From Nonomuraea harbinensis (GTDB lineage Bacteria; Actinomycetota; Actinomycetes; Streptosporangiales; Streptosporangiaceae): a DNA stretch of 64,000 nucleotides. Position numbers and translations under genes: made by a program. The stretch lies in contig NZ_JAHKRN010000033.1 of the NCBI RefSeq assembly GCF_019396385.1, positions 37,459-101,458 on the forward strand, read 5' to 3'. Below are positions 44,872 through 52,649 of the stretch, one piece after another; within the stretch, counting starts at the first letter, position 1; each line of letters begins with the position of its first letter. The notes beneath the pieces were generated by a model that was given only the letters and a program-made list of their open reading frames with translations, did not search any database and was not told where the DNA came from.

Positions 44872-45909
44872 ATGCGTGCTGTTGCCTACGACGAATTCGG
44901 TGGCGAGCTCGACCTGCGCGAGCTGCCCGACCCGGCGCCCGCCCCGCACGGGGCGGTGATCCGCGTCGAGGCCACCGGCCTGTGCCGCAGCGACTGGCAC
45001 GGCTGGCAGGGGCACGACCCCGACATCCGGGTGCTGCCGCACGTGCCCGGCCACGAGCTGGCCGGGGTCGTGGAGGCGGTCGGGGGCGAGGTGCGCGGCT
45101 GGCGGCCGGGGGCGCGGGTGACGGTCCCGTTCGTGTGCGCGTGCGGGTCCTGCGCGGCGTGCCAGGCCGGCGAGCAGCAGGTGTGCGAGCGGCAGACGCA
45201 GCCGGGGTTCACCCACTGGGGCTCCTTCGCCGAGCTGGTGTCGATCGACCACGCCGACGTCAACCTGGTCGCGCTGCCGGAGGAGATGTCGTACGCGACC
45301 GCGGCCTCGCTCGGCTGCCGGTTCGCCACCTCCTTCCGTGCGGTCGACCAGGTCGCCGAGGTGCGGCCGGGCGAGTGGGTCGCGGTGCACGGCTGCGGCG
45401 GCGTCGGCCTGTCCGCCATCATGATCGCCACCGCGGTGGGGGCCAGGGTGGTGGCCGTCGACATCAGCGGCGACGCCCTCCATCTGGCCGAGCTGGCGGG
45501 CGCCACCCACTTCGTCGACGGCTCCGCGGGCGACTCCGCCACCCAGGTGCGCGAGCTGACCAGGGGCGGCGCGCACGTGTCGATCGACGCGCTGGGCAGC
45601 CCGCGGACCTGCGCCGCGTCCGTCGAGAGCCTGCGCCGCCGGGGCCGCCACGTCCAGGTCGGGCTGCTGCCCGGCGCGGCGACGCCGGTGCCGATGGGCC
45701 GGGTGATCGCCCAGGAGCTGCGGCTGCTCGGCAGCCACGGGATGGCCGCGCACGCCTACCCGCGCATGCTGGAGCTGATCAGGGCGGGCGTGCTCCACCC
45801 CGACCAGCTCGTCACCCGGACGATCGGGCTGGCCGACGCCGGCAAGGCGCTCGCCTCGATCGGCTCGGTGGCGGGCGTCACCATGATCATGCCCCGCGGC
45901 CCGTTCTGA
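44872..45909 (+). CDS. Zinc-dependent alcohol dehydrogenase
   Basis: 345 residues. Catalytic zinc site GLCRSDWHGW and PGHELAG; structural zinc site CACGSCAACQAGEQQVC. Cofactor motif VHGCGGVGLSAIMIATAVGARVVAVD ends in an Asp, pointing to NAD+. Substrate unknown. TAAGCT lies 6 bp before ATG, consistent with a leaderless transcript. It is divergent from the GCS2 gene and precedes the response regulator of the lanthipeptide cluster by 78 bp. Confidence 0.9.
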   Translation: MRAVAYDEFGGELDLRELPDPAPAPHGAVIRVEATGLCRSDWHGWQGHDPDIRVLPHVPGHELAGVVEAVGGEVRGWRPGARVTVPFVCACGSCAACQAGEQQVCERQTQPGFTHWGSFAELVSIDHADVNLVALPEEMSYATAASLGCRFATSFRAVDQVAEVRPGEWVAVHGCGGVGLSAIMIATAVGARVVAVDISGDALHLAELAGATHFVDGSAGDSATQVRELTRGGAHVSIDALGSPRTCAASVESLRRRGRHVQVGLLPGAATPVPMGRVIAQELRLLGSHGMAAHAYPRMLELIRAGVLHPDQLVTRTIGLADAGKALASIGSVAGVTMIMPRGPF

Positions 45910-45987
45910 ATCGCGCTTTTCCGGCCTACATGGCTGGGTATGTAGCCCCGCAGTGACCAGGACCCCACAGACCGCGAGGAATCCGCG

Positions 45988-46593
45988 ATGATCCGCACCA
46001 TGCTGGCTGAGGATATGCATCTGGTCCGCGGGGCGCTCGTCGCCCTGCTCGCCTACGAGGAGGACATCGAGATCGTCGCCGAGGTCGACAGAGGCGACAA
46101 GATCCTGCCCTCCGCGCTGGAGCACCGGCCTGACGTGGCCGTGCTCGACATCGCGCTGCCCGGCAAGGACGGGCTGGTCGCCGCGGGCGAGCTGCACGAC
46201 GAGCTGCCGGAGTGCGGCGTGCTGATCCTCACCGGGGTCGGCACGCCCGGGCTGCTCAAGCGGGCGCTGGACGTGCACGTGAGGGGTTTCATGGCCAAGG
46301 ACGCGCCGCCCGGCCACCTGGCGGACGCCATCCGGCGGGTGGCCGACGGGGAACGGGTGATCGACTCGGAGCTGGCGATCGCCGCCATGCGGCCGCCGGA
46401 CGCGCCGCTGACCCGGCGGGAGCTGGACGTGATCGGCGCGGCCGCGGAGGGCGCGTCGGTGCCGGAGATCGCCGCGTCCCTGTTCTTAGGGGAGGGAACC
46501 GTCCGCAACTACCTGCACCGGACCACCGCCAAGCTGGGCGCCCGCAGCCGCATCGACGCCATCCGCATCGCCCGCGAGGCCGGCTGGATCTGA
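45988..46593 (+). CDS. NarL/LuxR-type response regulator at the edge of the lanthipeptide cluster
   Basis: 201 residues. Receiver domain with acidic pocket (MLAEDMHL), phospho-acceptor Asp in VAVLDIALPGKDG (about residue 54) and Lys in GFMAKDAPPGHL. LuxR-type HTH at about 138-195 (LTRRELDVIGAAAEGASVPEIAASLFLGEGTVRNYLHRTTAKLG). RamR/AmfR of SapB-type clusters are NarL-family regulators. This gene faces the cluster, its 3' end overlapping the protease gene by 108 bp. The DesK-type kinase at the far end is a likely partner. A CTACAT/ATGTAG inverted repeat lies upstream (45926-45945). Confidence 0.88.
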   Translation: MIRTMLAEDMHLVRGALVALLAYEEDIEIVAEVDRGDKILPSALEHRPDVAVLDIALPGKDGLVAAGELHDELPECGVLILTGVGTPGLLKRALDVHVRGFMAKDAPPGHLADAIRRVADGERVIDSELAIAAMRPPDAPLTRRELDVIGAAAEGASVPEIAASLFLGEGTVRNYLHRTTAKLGARSRIDAIRIAREAGWI

Positions 46594-48549
46594 GGTGTGC
46601 CGCGCGATGAACGCCAGCGCGTCGGCCGCCAGCGCGATCGAGCGGCTCGCCGCCCGGGCGCCGTGGCCGACGTCCGGCTCGTGCCGAAGCAGGATCGGCC
46701 GGTCCCCCGAGGTGGCGTGCTGCATCGCCGCGCACATCTTGCGGGCGTGCATCGGATCCACCCGGGTATCCGCGGCCGACACCGTGAACAGCGTCGCCGG
46801 GTAGTCCACCCCCTCCCTGACCCGGTGGTAGGGCGAGTACGCGAGCAGCCACGGGAGCTGCTCCGGGTCGTCGGCGCACCCGTACTCGGCCACCCAGGAC
46901 GGCCCGAGGCCGGAGTGGTGGTAGCGGACCATGTCGAGCAGGCCCGCCGAGCAGACCGCGGCCGCGAACAGGTCGGGCCGCTGGGTGATGGCGGCGCCGA
47001 CGAGCAGCCCGCCGTTCGACTCTCCCCAGACGGCCAGCCGGTCCGGGGTGGTCCAGCCGTCGGCGATCAGCTTCTCGGCGGCGGCGACGAAGTCGTCGAA
47101 CACGTTCTGCTTGCGGTCCAGCATGCCGTCGCGGTGCCAGGCCTCCCCCTCCTCGCCGCCGCCGCGCAGGTTGGCGATGGCGAGCACGCCGCCGGCCGCC
47201 ACCCAGGCGAGCGAGTCCGCGGCGTAGCCGGGCAGCAGGGGGACGCCGAACCCGCCGTAGCCGTTCAGGATCGCCGGGCGCGGCCCGCCCCCGGTGTCCG
47301 GGCGGGCGATGACGATCATGCGGATGCGGGTGCCGTCGGCGGACTCGTACTCGACGTGCCGGCTCTCCACGTCCGGCGCGGGCGCCTGGCCGGGCGGCGC
47401 CGCCCACAGCTCCGCCGTGCCGCCGCGCGCGTCGTACCGCCACACCTGGGGCGGGGTGACCGCGTCGGTGTAGCTGAACCAGGCCTCGTGCCCGCGGCCC
47501 GGCCGGGACGTGAACGCGCCCACAGAGCCGTTGCCCGGCAGCGGCACCGGCCCGGCGGGCTCTCCGGTCTCCGCGTCGTACACGGTGATCTCCGCGACGG
47601 CGTGGCGGACGGCAGAGACCAGGAGCCTGCCGCCCTCCAGGACGGTGAAGGCGCCGAGCACGGCGTCCGGGTCCTCGGGGACCAGCTCGCGCCAGCGGTC
47701 CGGCTCGGCCGGGTCGGCCACGCACAGCCTGCGCCGCGGCGCGTCCCTGTCCGTCAGCAGGTAGAGCCGGCCGTCCGGGCCGATCCCCGCGGCGGTGCGC
47801 GCCCGCACGCCCCGCTGGGCGGCGCGCAGTGACGGCTCCTCCGGGCCGCCGCGCGCCAGGTCGGCGACCCACACGTCCTGGTACGCGGACCCGCCCGCCG
47901 AGACGAGCAGCCACCGGCCGTCGGGGCTGATCGAGATCCCGTACGCCACGGCGCCCGCGCCGCACACCGGCACGTCCTCGGCGACGCCGAGCCGGTGCAG
48001 GAACACGCCCTCGTGGAAGCGCACGTAGTAGAACGCGTCGCCGCCGGGCAGCCACGCGACCGGGGAGTAGCGGCAGCCGCCGATCGGGCCGTCGAGCACC
48101 AGGCCCGTGTCGAGGTCGCGCACGTAGAGGTCCGCCCGCTCGTCGCCGCTGCGGGAGAGCTGGTACGCCAGCAGTCTGCCGTCCGGGCCCGGGTGCCAGT
48201 CGTCGAGGGTGGTCAGGCCGGCGGGGTCGAGCTCCATCGGGTCCAGCACCGGCACGCCGTCGCGGTACAGCACCGGGTGCTCCTGGCCGGCGGACTGGCT
48301 CTGGTGGAAGCAGCGCTCGCCGCGCCACACGGGCGGCGTGACCATGCCGACGGCGCCGAGCTCGGTCAGCCGCGCGTGGAACGCCTCGCGCAGGGGCGGG
48401 GCGGCGCCGCGCCACAGCTCGTCCTGCTCGGCGAGCCACGCCTTGGTCTCGGGGCTGCCGGGGTCCTCCAGCCAGCGGTACGGGTCGGCGACGCGGTGGC
48501 CGTGGAGGTCTTCCACGAGCGGCAGGCGCACGGTTTCTGGATATCTCAT
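46486..48549 (-). CDS. Prolyl oligopeptidase (S9A), candidate lanthipeptide leader protease
   Basis: 687 residues. N-terminal beta-propeller (DPYRWLEDPGSPETKAWLAEQ) and C-terminal alpha/beta hydrolase with Ser in WGESNGG (about 509), Asp in SAADTRVDP (about 595) and His in PDVGHGARA (about 630). It lies 17 bp after the second exporter gene and in the same orientation, so it reads as the last gene of the lanthipeptide operon. Prolyl oligopeptidases are known to remove class III lanthipeptide leaders (flavipeptin FlaP). No signal peptide: cleavage would be intracellular. The C-terminal 30 residues are an unusual Gly/Ala/Asp tail over the regulator gene. Confidence 0.9.
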   Translation of the reverse strand: MRYPETVRLPLVEDLHGHRVADPYRWLEDPGSPETKAWLAEQDELWRGAAPPLREAFHARLTELGAVGMVTPPVWRGERCFHQSQSAGQEHPVLYRDGVPVLDPMELDPAGLTTLDDWHPGPDGRLLAYQLSRSGDERADLYVRDLDTGLVLDGPIGGCRYSPVAWLPGGDAFYYVRFHEGVFLHRLGVAEDVPVCGAGAVAYGISISPDGRWLLVSAGGSAYQDVWVADLARGGPEEPSLRAAQRGVRARTAAGIGPDGRLYLLTDRDAPRRRLCVADPAEPDRWRELVPEDPDAVLGAFTVLEGGRLLVSAVRHAVAEITVYDAETGEPAGPVPLPGNGSVGAFTSRPGRGHEAWFSYTDAVTPPQVWRYDARGGTAELWAAPPGQAPAPDVESRHVEYESADGTRIRMIVIARPDTGGGPRPAILNGYGGFGVPLLPGYAADSLAWVAAGGVLAIANLRGGGEEGEAWHRDGMLDRKQNVFDDFVAAAEKLIADGWTTPDRLAVWGESNGGLLVGAAITQRPDLFAAAVCSAGLLDMVRYHHSGLGPSWVAEYGCADDPEQLPWLLAYSPYHRVREGVDYPATLFTVSAADTRVDPMHARKMCAAMQHATSGDRPILLRHEPDVGHGARAASRSIALAADALAFIARHTSDPAGLAGDADGVDAAAGAQLGGGPVQVVADGSLP

Positions 48550-48566
48550 GGCACATCCCGGGTCTC

Positions 48567-50222
48567 TCAGGGGACGGTCTCCGGTTGCCAGTGACCGGCC
48601 AGGTCGGCGTAGAGCGGCGATCGGCGGATCAGCTCCTCGTGGCTGCCCACGGTCGTACGTGAGCCGTCCATGAGCAGGATGCGGCGGGCGCGCAGGGCCG
48701 AGGTGAGCCGGTGCGCGACGACCACCAGCGTGCCGCCGCGCCGCGTGAACGCATCCTCCACGCGGGCCTCGGCGGCGGGGTCGAGGTGGCAGCTCGCCTC
48801 GTCCAGGATGATCAGGCGGGCGGGCGACAGGTAGGCCCGCACCAGCGCGACGAGCTGCCGTTCCCCGGCGGACAGCGCCTTCGGCTCGACCAGCGCGCCG
48901 TACCCGCCGATCCGCTCGACGAGCCACTCCGCGCCCAGCGCGGCCACCGCCGGCCCGGGGTCCGCGCCGTCGCTCAGGTAGGTGAGGTTCTCCCGCAACG
49001 TGCCGCGGAAGACGTACGCCTCCTGCGGGATGAGCACCCGCGCGGATTGGTCGGCCGCGTGCGCGGGGACGCCGCCGATGGTCACCTCCCCCGCGCCGGG
49101 CCGCAGCACCCCGGCCATGAGCGCGGCGAGCGTGGACTTGCCCGCCCCGCTCGGTCCCACCACGGCGAGGTGGTCGCCTTCCGGCACCCGCAGGTCCAGG
49201 CGGTCCACGACGGGCTCCGAGTGCGGCCCGTACGCGAACGTCACGCCGCGCAGCGTCACCTCCGCGCCCGCGGGCCGCGCGCGCGGGGCGGCGGGCGGCT
49301 CCGGCGGCGCCCCCGCGACGATCCGCGACAGCGTCGCCACCAGCCGCACCCCGCTCACGCCGAGGCCGTGGACGAGGCCGTTCAGCGCGGGGACCAGCGA
49401 CTGGGTGAGGTACGCGAGCATGCCGACGATGACGCCCGCGCCCGCTCCCCCGGAGGCCAGCCACGGGGTCCCGGCCAGCACCAGCACGACCGGCAGCCAC
49501 CCGCCGACCCCGAGCGCGGCGGTGCGGACGGCGGTCACGCGGGCGAGGGCCCGGGCGGCGGCGGCCTGCGCCTCCACCCGGCCTGCCAGCCGGTCGGCCA
49601 CCCGGTCCTCGTCCCCGCACGCGACGATGTCCCGCAGGCCGCCGGCGGTGACGGCCATGGCCGCGGCCAGCTCCTCGTCGGCGATCAGGAAGGCCCGCTG
49701 CCGCCGCGCCAGCAGCGGCAGCGACATCAGGAACAGCCCGAGCCCGGCGGCGAACGGCGGCAGCACCAGCACCAGCGCCCCCGGGGCCAGGGTCAGCATG
49801 CCGAGCAGCACGCCACCGGCGGTGAACGCGAACCCGCGCACGGTGGTGACGACGGCGGCGAAGGCGTCCCTGGCCAGCTCGACCTGCATCCCGGCCCTGG
49901 CGACCGCCGAACTGTCCTGGCCTTCCCGTACGGCGCCCTCCACCACGCGGGTCAGCAGGTCGTCGCGGAACGGCTCCGCGACGGCCGCCACCGCGAGCAC
50001 CACCTGACGCGCGGCCAGCGCCGCCACCACCCACGCGCCTCCCAGCGCCGCCAGCCAGCCGAGCCCCGTCCCCACGCTGCCCGCGGCGAACCCGTCCTCG
50101 ATGGCCCGCGCCACGGCGTGCCCGATCAGGAACGCGGGCAGCGCCTCCAGCACGGACCACGCGCCGATCCTGGCGACCTGCCCCGGCCGCCGCCACACCG
50201 CCCGCCACACCATCCCCGTCAC
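48567..50222 (-). CDS. ABC exporter half-transporter, lanthipeptide cluster (RamB-like)
   Basis: 551 residues, a fused membrane domain and ATPase. GTG 50222 was chosen: GGGGAGG lies about 5 nt upstream. About five or six hydrophobic segments in residues 1-290. ATPase with Walker A GPSGAGKS (about 359), signature LSAGERQLVAL and Walker B LIILDEASCHLD. Partner of the half-transporter encoded upstream; the pair mirrors RamA/RamB. Expected to export the modified peptide. The frame stays open further upstream through a tandem repeat, but no start there is supported. Confidence 0.9.
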   Translation of the reverse strand: MTGMVWRAVWRRPGQVARIGAWSVLEALPAFLIGHAVARAIEDGFAAGSVGTGLGWLAALGGAWVVAALAARQVVLAVAAVAEPFRDDLLTRVVEGAVREGQDSSAVARAGMQVELARDAFAAVVTTVRGFAFTAGGVLLGMLTLAPGALVLVLPPFAAGLGLFLMSLPLLARRQRAFLIADEELAAAMAVTAGGLRDIVACGDEDRVADRLAGRVEAQAAAARALARVTAVRTAALGVGGWLPVVLVLAGTPWLASGGAGAGVIVGMLAYLTQSLVPALNGLVHGLGVSGVRLVATLSRIVAGAPPEPPAAPRARPAGAEVTLRGVTFAYGPHSEPVVDRLDLRVPEGDHLAVVGPSGAGKSTLAALMAGVLRPGAGEVTIGGVPAHAADQSARVLIPQEAYVFRGTLRENLTYLSDGADPGPAVAALGAEWLVERIGGYGALVEPKALSAGERQLVALVRAYLSPARLIILDEASCHLDPAAEARVEDAFTRRGGTLVVVAHRLTSALRARRILLMDGSRTTVGSHEELIRRSPLYADLAGHWQPETVP

Positions 50223-50270
50223 CCGGCACCTCCCCGCGTCCAGGGAGTGCCCGGACGCCGAGCGGCGGCC

Positions 50271-50492
50271 ATCGGCGCGGCGCGGGCGACCGAGGTCCAG
50301 CGGGCAGCGCGCGGCCGGGACTTGGGCCCCCGCGTTCCCTTCCGCAGAGTGACCGGGTGCCGGGCCGCGCGAACGGCGGTGATCGGGGTGGCGCGCGCGG
50401 CCGAGGTCCGGCGGAGGACGCCCGGCCTGGACGCGGGCCTCCTCGTTCCCTTCCGAGGAGTGACCCGGTGGTGGGCGGCGCGAACGGGGGTG
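50271..50492. repeat. Two 111-bp tandem repeats upstream of the second exporter gene
   Basis: Imperfect copies at 50271-50381 and 50382-50492, each starting ATCGG and containing GCGTTCCCTTCCG or CTCGTTCCCTTCCG and an end in GCGCGAACGG. A degenerate partial copy precedes at about 50236-50270. The period of 111 bp equals 37 codons, and the minus strand stays open through it. It fills most of the 325 bp between the two exporter genes. Confidence 0.75.
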
Positions 50493-50547
50493 ATCTGGGA
50501 GGGCGGTCTGGTTGGAGGGCGGCCTGGGTGCTGGGTGGGGTGGAGGG

Positions 50548-52416
50548 TCATGGGGTGGCTCCCTGGAAGACCGCCCGGTAGTCGGGGTCGGGCCACAGGT
50601 CGTGGTGCGGAGCGACGGCGCGGACGGCGCCGTCGTGCAGCCAGACGACCTGGTCGGCGCGGGCGGCGGTGGCGAGGCGGTGGGCGACGACGATCCGGGT
50701 GCGGCCGCGGGGGTCCGCGGTGAGCGCCAGGGAGACCTGGCGTTCGGTGACGGTGTCCAGGCTGGAGGTGGCGTCGTCGAGCACCAGCAGCCGCTCGCCG
50801 CGTGCGAAGGCGCGGGCCAGGCCGAGCCGTTGCCGCTCGCCGCCGGACATGGGCGCGGCGTCCAGCGGGGTGTCGTACCCGGCCGGCAGCCGGCGTACGA
50901 AGTCGTCGGCACGGGCCGCGCGGGCAGCAGCCTGTACGGACCCGGGGCCGATGGCCTCGCCGACGGTCTCGCCGACCAGGACGGGCCGTTCGAACGCGTA
51001 CCCGACAGCGCGGCGCAGCCCGGCGCGCGTCAGCTCGGGCAGCGGGACCCCGTCGAGCAGTACGGTGCCGCGCGCCGGGTCGGCCAGCCGGGCGGCGAGC
51101 GCGGCGAGCAGCGACTTCCCGGACCCCGAACGACCGACGACGGCGGTGACGGACCCGCCGGGGATCACCAGCCGCGGCACAGCGAGCCCGTCGACGACCA
51201 CGTCCCGGAACTCCACCGTCCCCCGCCCGCCGCACACCGGAGGAATACGAGGCGAACCTGCCGCCTTCCCCCCGCACGGGCCAAACACCCCTGCCGTGGA
51301 CGAAGAGGAGACAACACCACCCTCCGGAGATGCCGGGACCTCGGCGGGTGAGGTGGCGGTCTGCGGAGAGGGGGTCCCGTTCGACGACGCCGGAACCTCG
51401 GTGGGTGAGTTAACGGTCTGTGGAGAGGGGGGTCCGTTGGGGGACTCGGGGAGGGTTCGGGTGCCGTAGGAGGGGGTGGGGGTGGTGAGGATGTCGTGGA
51501 CGCGGGACGCCGCCGATCGTGCCCGGGCGAGGCCGCCGAAGTAGCCGAGGGCCGAGCTGAGGGAGGCGCCCAGCACCGCGTACCGGGCGGCCGCGTACAG
51601 CTCGCCGACGGTGAGGTCGCCGGCCGCGAGCAGGAGGCCGCCGGCGGCGAGGACCGCCACCTCGACCAGCGGCACGACGAGACCGGCCCGCACGCCGGAG
51701 GAGGCGTTGGCCCGCCACAGGTCCATGCCGTGCGCGCGGAGCCGGGGCAGCGGCGCGAGGACGCGGCGCGCCTCGGTGGCGGCGGTGCCGGCGGCGGCGA
51801 TGGTGCGGGCGCCGTCGAGCGCGTCGACCAGCCGGCCCGCGATCTCGCCCTGCGCCTCCTGGTAGCCGCCCGCGATGGCGGTGCTGGCGCGCAGGAAGGC
51901 GCGGAGCACGACCAGGATGACCGCCACCCCGCCGACGAGGGCGAGCGCGAGCCGCGGGTCGATGAGGACGAGCGCGACCAGCGCCCCCACGGTGGGCACC
52001 ATGAGCGACAGCGCGCCGGTCACCGCCTCGGGCGCGCGGCCGACCTCCTCGGCGTTCAGGCCGGCGCGCGTGACCAGCTCCCCTTCGGGGAACCGGCGGG
52101 TCATCAGGGGTCCGGCGCCGAGCACGTGCCGGAGCACGCGCAACCGCAGCCGGGACGCGGCGTGCGCGACGCTGGCGCCGCGCGCCCACACGCCTAGGCT
52201 CTCGCACAGCGTCGCGGCGGCGACCAGGGCCACGCACAGCCCGAGCCAGAAGACCCGGTCGGGCCCGGTGGCGAGGAGGGCGTCGACGGCGCGGCCGATC
52301 GCGTACGGCAGGGCCAGCTCGGCGGCGGCGCCGCCGATCGCGGTGCCGGCCAGGACGGCCGGCCACGGGCCGCCGCGCCGTACCGCGTCCAGCACCAGCC
52401 GGTCTTGGGCCCGCAC
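50548..52416 (-). CDS. ABC exporter half-transporter, lanthipeptide cluster (RamA-like) with repeat-bearing linker
   Basis: 622 residues from GTG 52416 (AAGGAGG upstream). Membrane domain about 15-300, ATPase about 395-620 with Walker A GRSGSGKS (about 432), signature MSGGERQRL and Walker B LLVLDDATSSLD. Between them, residues about 312-395 are a Pro/Ser/Thr/Gly linker with two internal copies (PTEVPASSNGTPSPQT, PAEVPASPEG), longer than normal for this class. Follows the precursor gene with a hairpin in between. Probably forms a heterodimer with the next gene product. Confidence 0.9.
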   Translation of the reverse strand: MRAQDRLVLDAVRRGGPWPAVLAGTAIGGAAAELALPYAIGRAVDALLATGPDRVFWLGLCVALVAAATLCESLGVWARGASVAHAASRLRLRVLRHVLGAGPLMTRRFPEGELVTRAGLNAEEVGRAPEAVTGALSLMVPTVGALVALVLIDPRLALALVGGVAVILVVLRAFLRASTAIAGGYQEAQGEIAGRLVDALDGARTIAAAGTAATEARRVLAPLPRLRAHGMDLWRANASSGVRAGLVVPLVEVAVLAAGGLLLAAGDLTVGELYAAARYAVLGASLSSALGYFGGLARARSAASRVHDILTTPTPSYGTRTLPESPNGPPSPQTVNSPTEVPASSNGTPSPQTATSPAEVPASPEGGVVSSSSTAGVFGPCGGKAAGSPRIPPVCGGRGTVEFRDVVVDGLAVPRLVIPGGSVTAVVGRSGSGKSLLAALAARLADPARGTVLLDGVPLPELTRAGLRRAVGYAFERPVLVGETVGEAIGPGSVQAAARAARADDFVRRLPAGYDTPLDAAPMSGGERQRLGLARAFARGERLLVLDDATSSLDTVTERQVSLALTADPRGRTRIVVAHRLATAARADQVVWLHDGAVRAVAPHHDLWPDPDYRAVFQGATP

Positions 52417-52464
52417 CGGGAGCCTCCTTGGGGGTACCTTGGTACTACGGGGCTGAGTTGGGAA

Positions 52465-52499
52465 GGGCCCCCGTGCCGGTATCAGCGGTACGGGGACCC
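52465..52499 (-). terminator. Hairpin between lanthipeptide precursor and exporter genes
   Basis: CCCCGT and ACGGGG plus inner CCG/CGG and outer GGG/CCC form an interrupted stem in the 97-bp gap. No T run follows. A partial terminator here would give more precursor mRNA than exporter mRNA, as expected for such operons. Confidence 0.45.
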
Positions 52500-52513
52500 T
52501 AGGCCACACAGGA

Positions 52514-52645
52514 TCAGTGGCAGATGGCGACGCTCAGGTTGCTGGGCTTGCCGGAGTGGCACGTGAGGACAGTCAGCGAGCTGCCGCCGCTGGCCACGTC
52601 GGTCGACGCCGGAGCCTCCAGACCCTGCAGGTCGAGAAGAACCAT
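52514..52645 (-). CDS. ramS: Class III lanthipeptide precursor (SapB/AmfS-like)
   Basis: 43 residues, too short for routine gene calling. Leader MVLLDLQGLEAPASTDVASG carries the LLDLQ-type recognition motif of RamS/AmfS leaders. The core has two Ser-x2-(Ser/Thr)-x3-Cys motifs: SSLTVLTC and SNLSVAIC, which a LanKC enzyme would convert into lanthionine or labionin rings. AAGGAGGTG 7 nt before ATG overlaps the ramC stop, so both are coupled. A proline at position 12 is a candidate cut site for the cluster's prolyl oligopeptidase. Confidence 0.93.
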   Translation of the reverse strand: MVLLDLQGLEAPASTDVASGGSSLTVLTCHSGKPSNLSVAICH

Positions 52646-52649
52646 GTGA

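Noticed and set aside
44872..45909. Zinc alcohol dehydrogenase as part of the lanthipeptide cluster
   Set aside because: Separated from the regulator by 78 bp with an inverted repeat and not known from this class of cluster; treated as a neighbour only.
46486..50229. A single 1247-codon frame covering the exporter region and the protease
   Set aside because: Upstream of 48549 it is out of frame with the exporter ATPase motifs, so the open frame is chance read-through at high GC.
48567..50912. Second exporter read as a 781-residue protein starting upstream of the 111-bp repeats
   Set aside because: The only good ribosome-binding site (GGGGAGG) lies before GTG 50222, and the extra N-terminus overlaps the first exporter gene; kept as a finding, not as the start.
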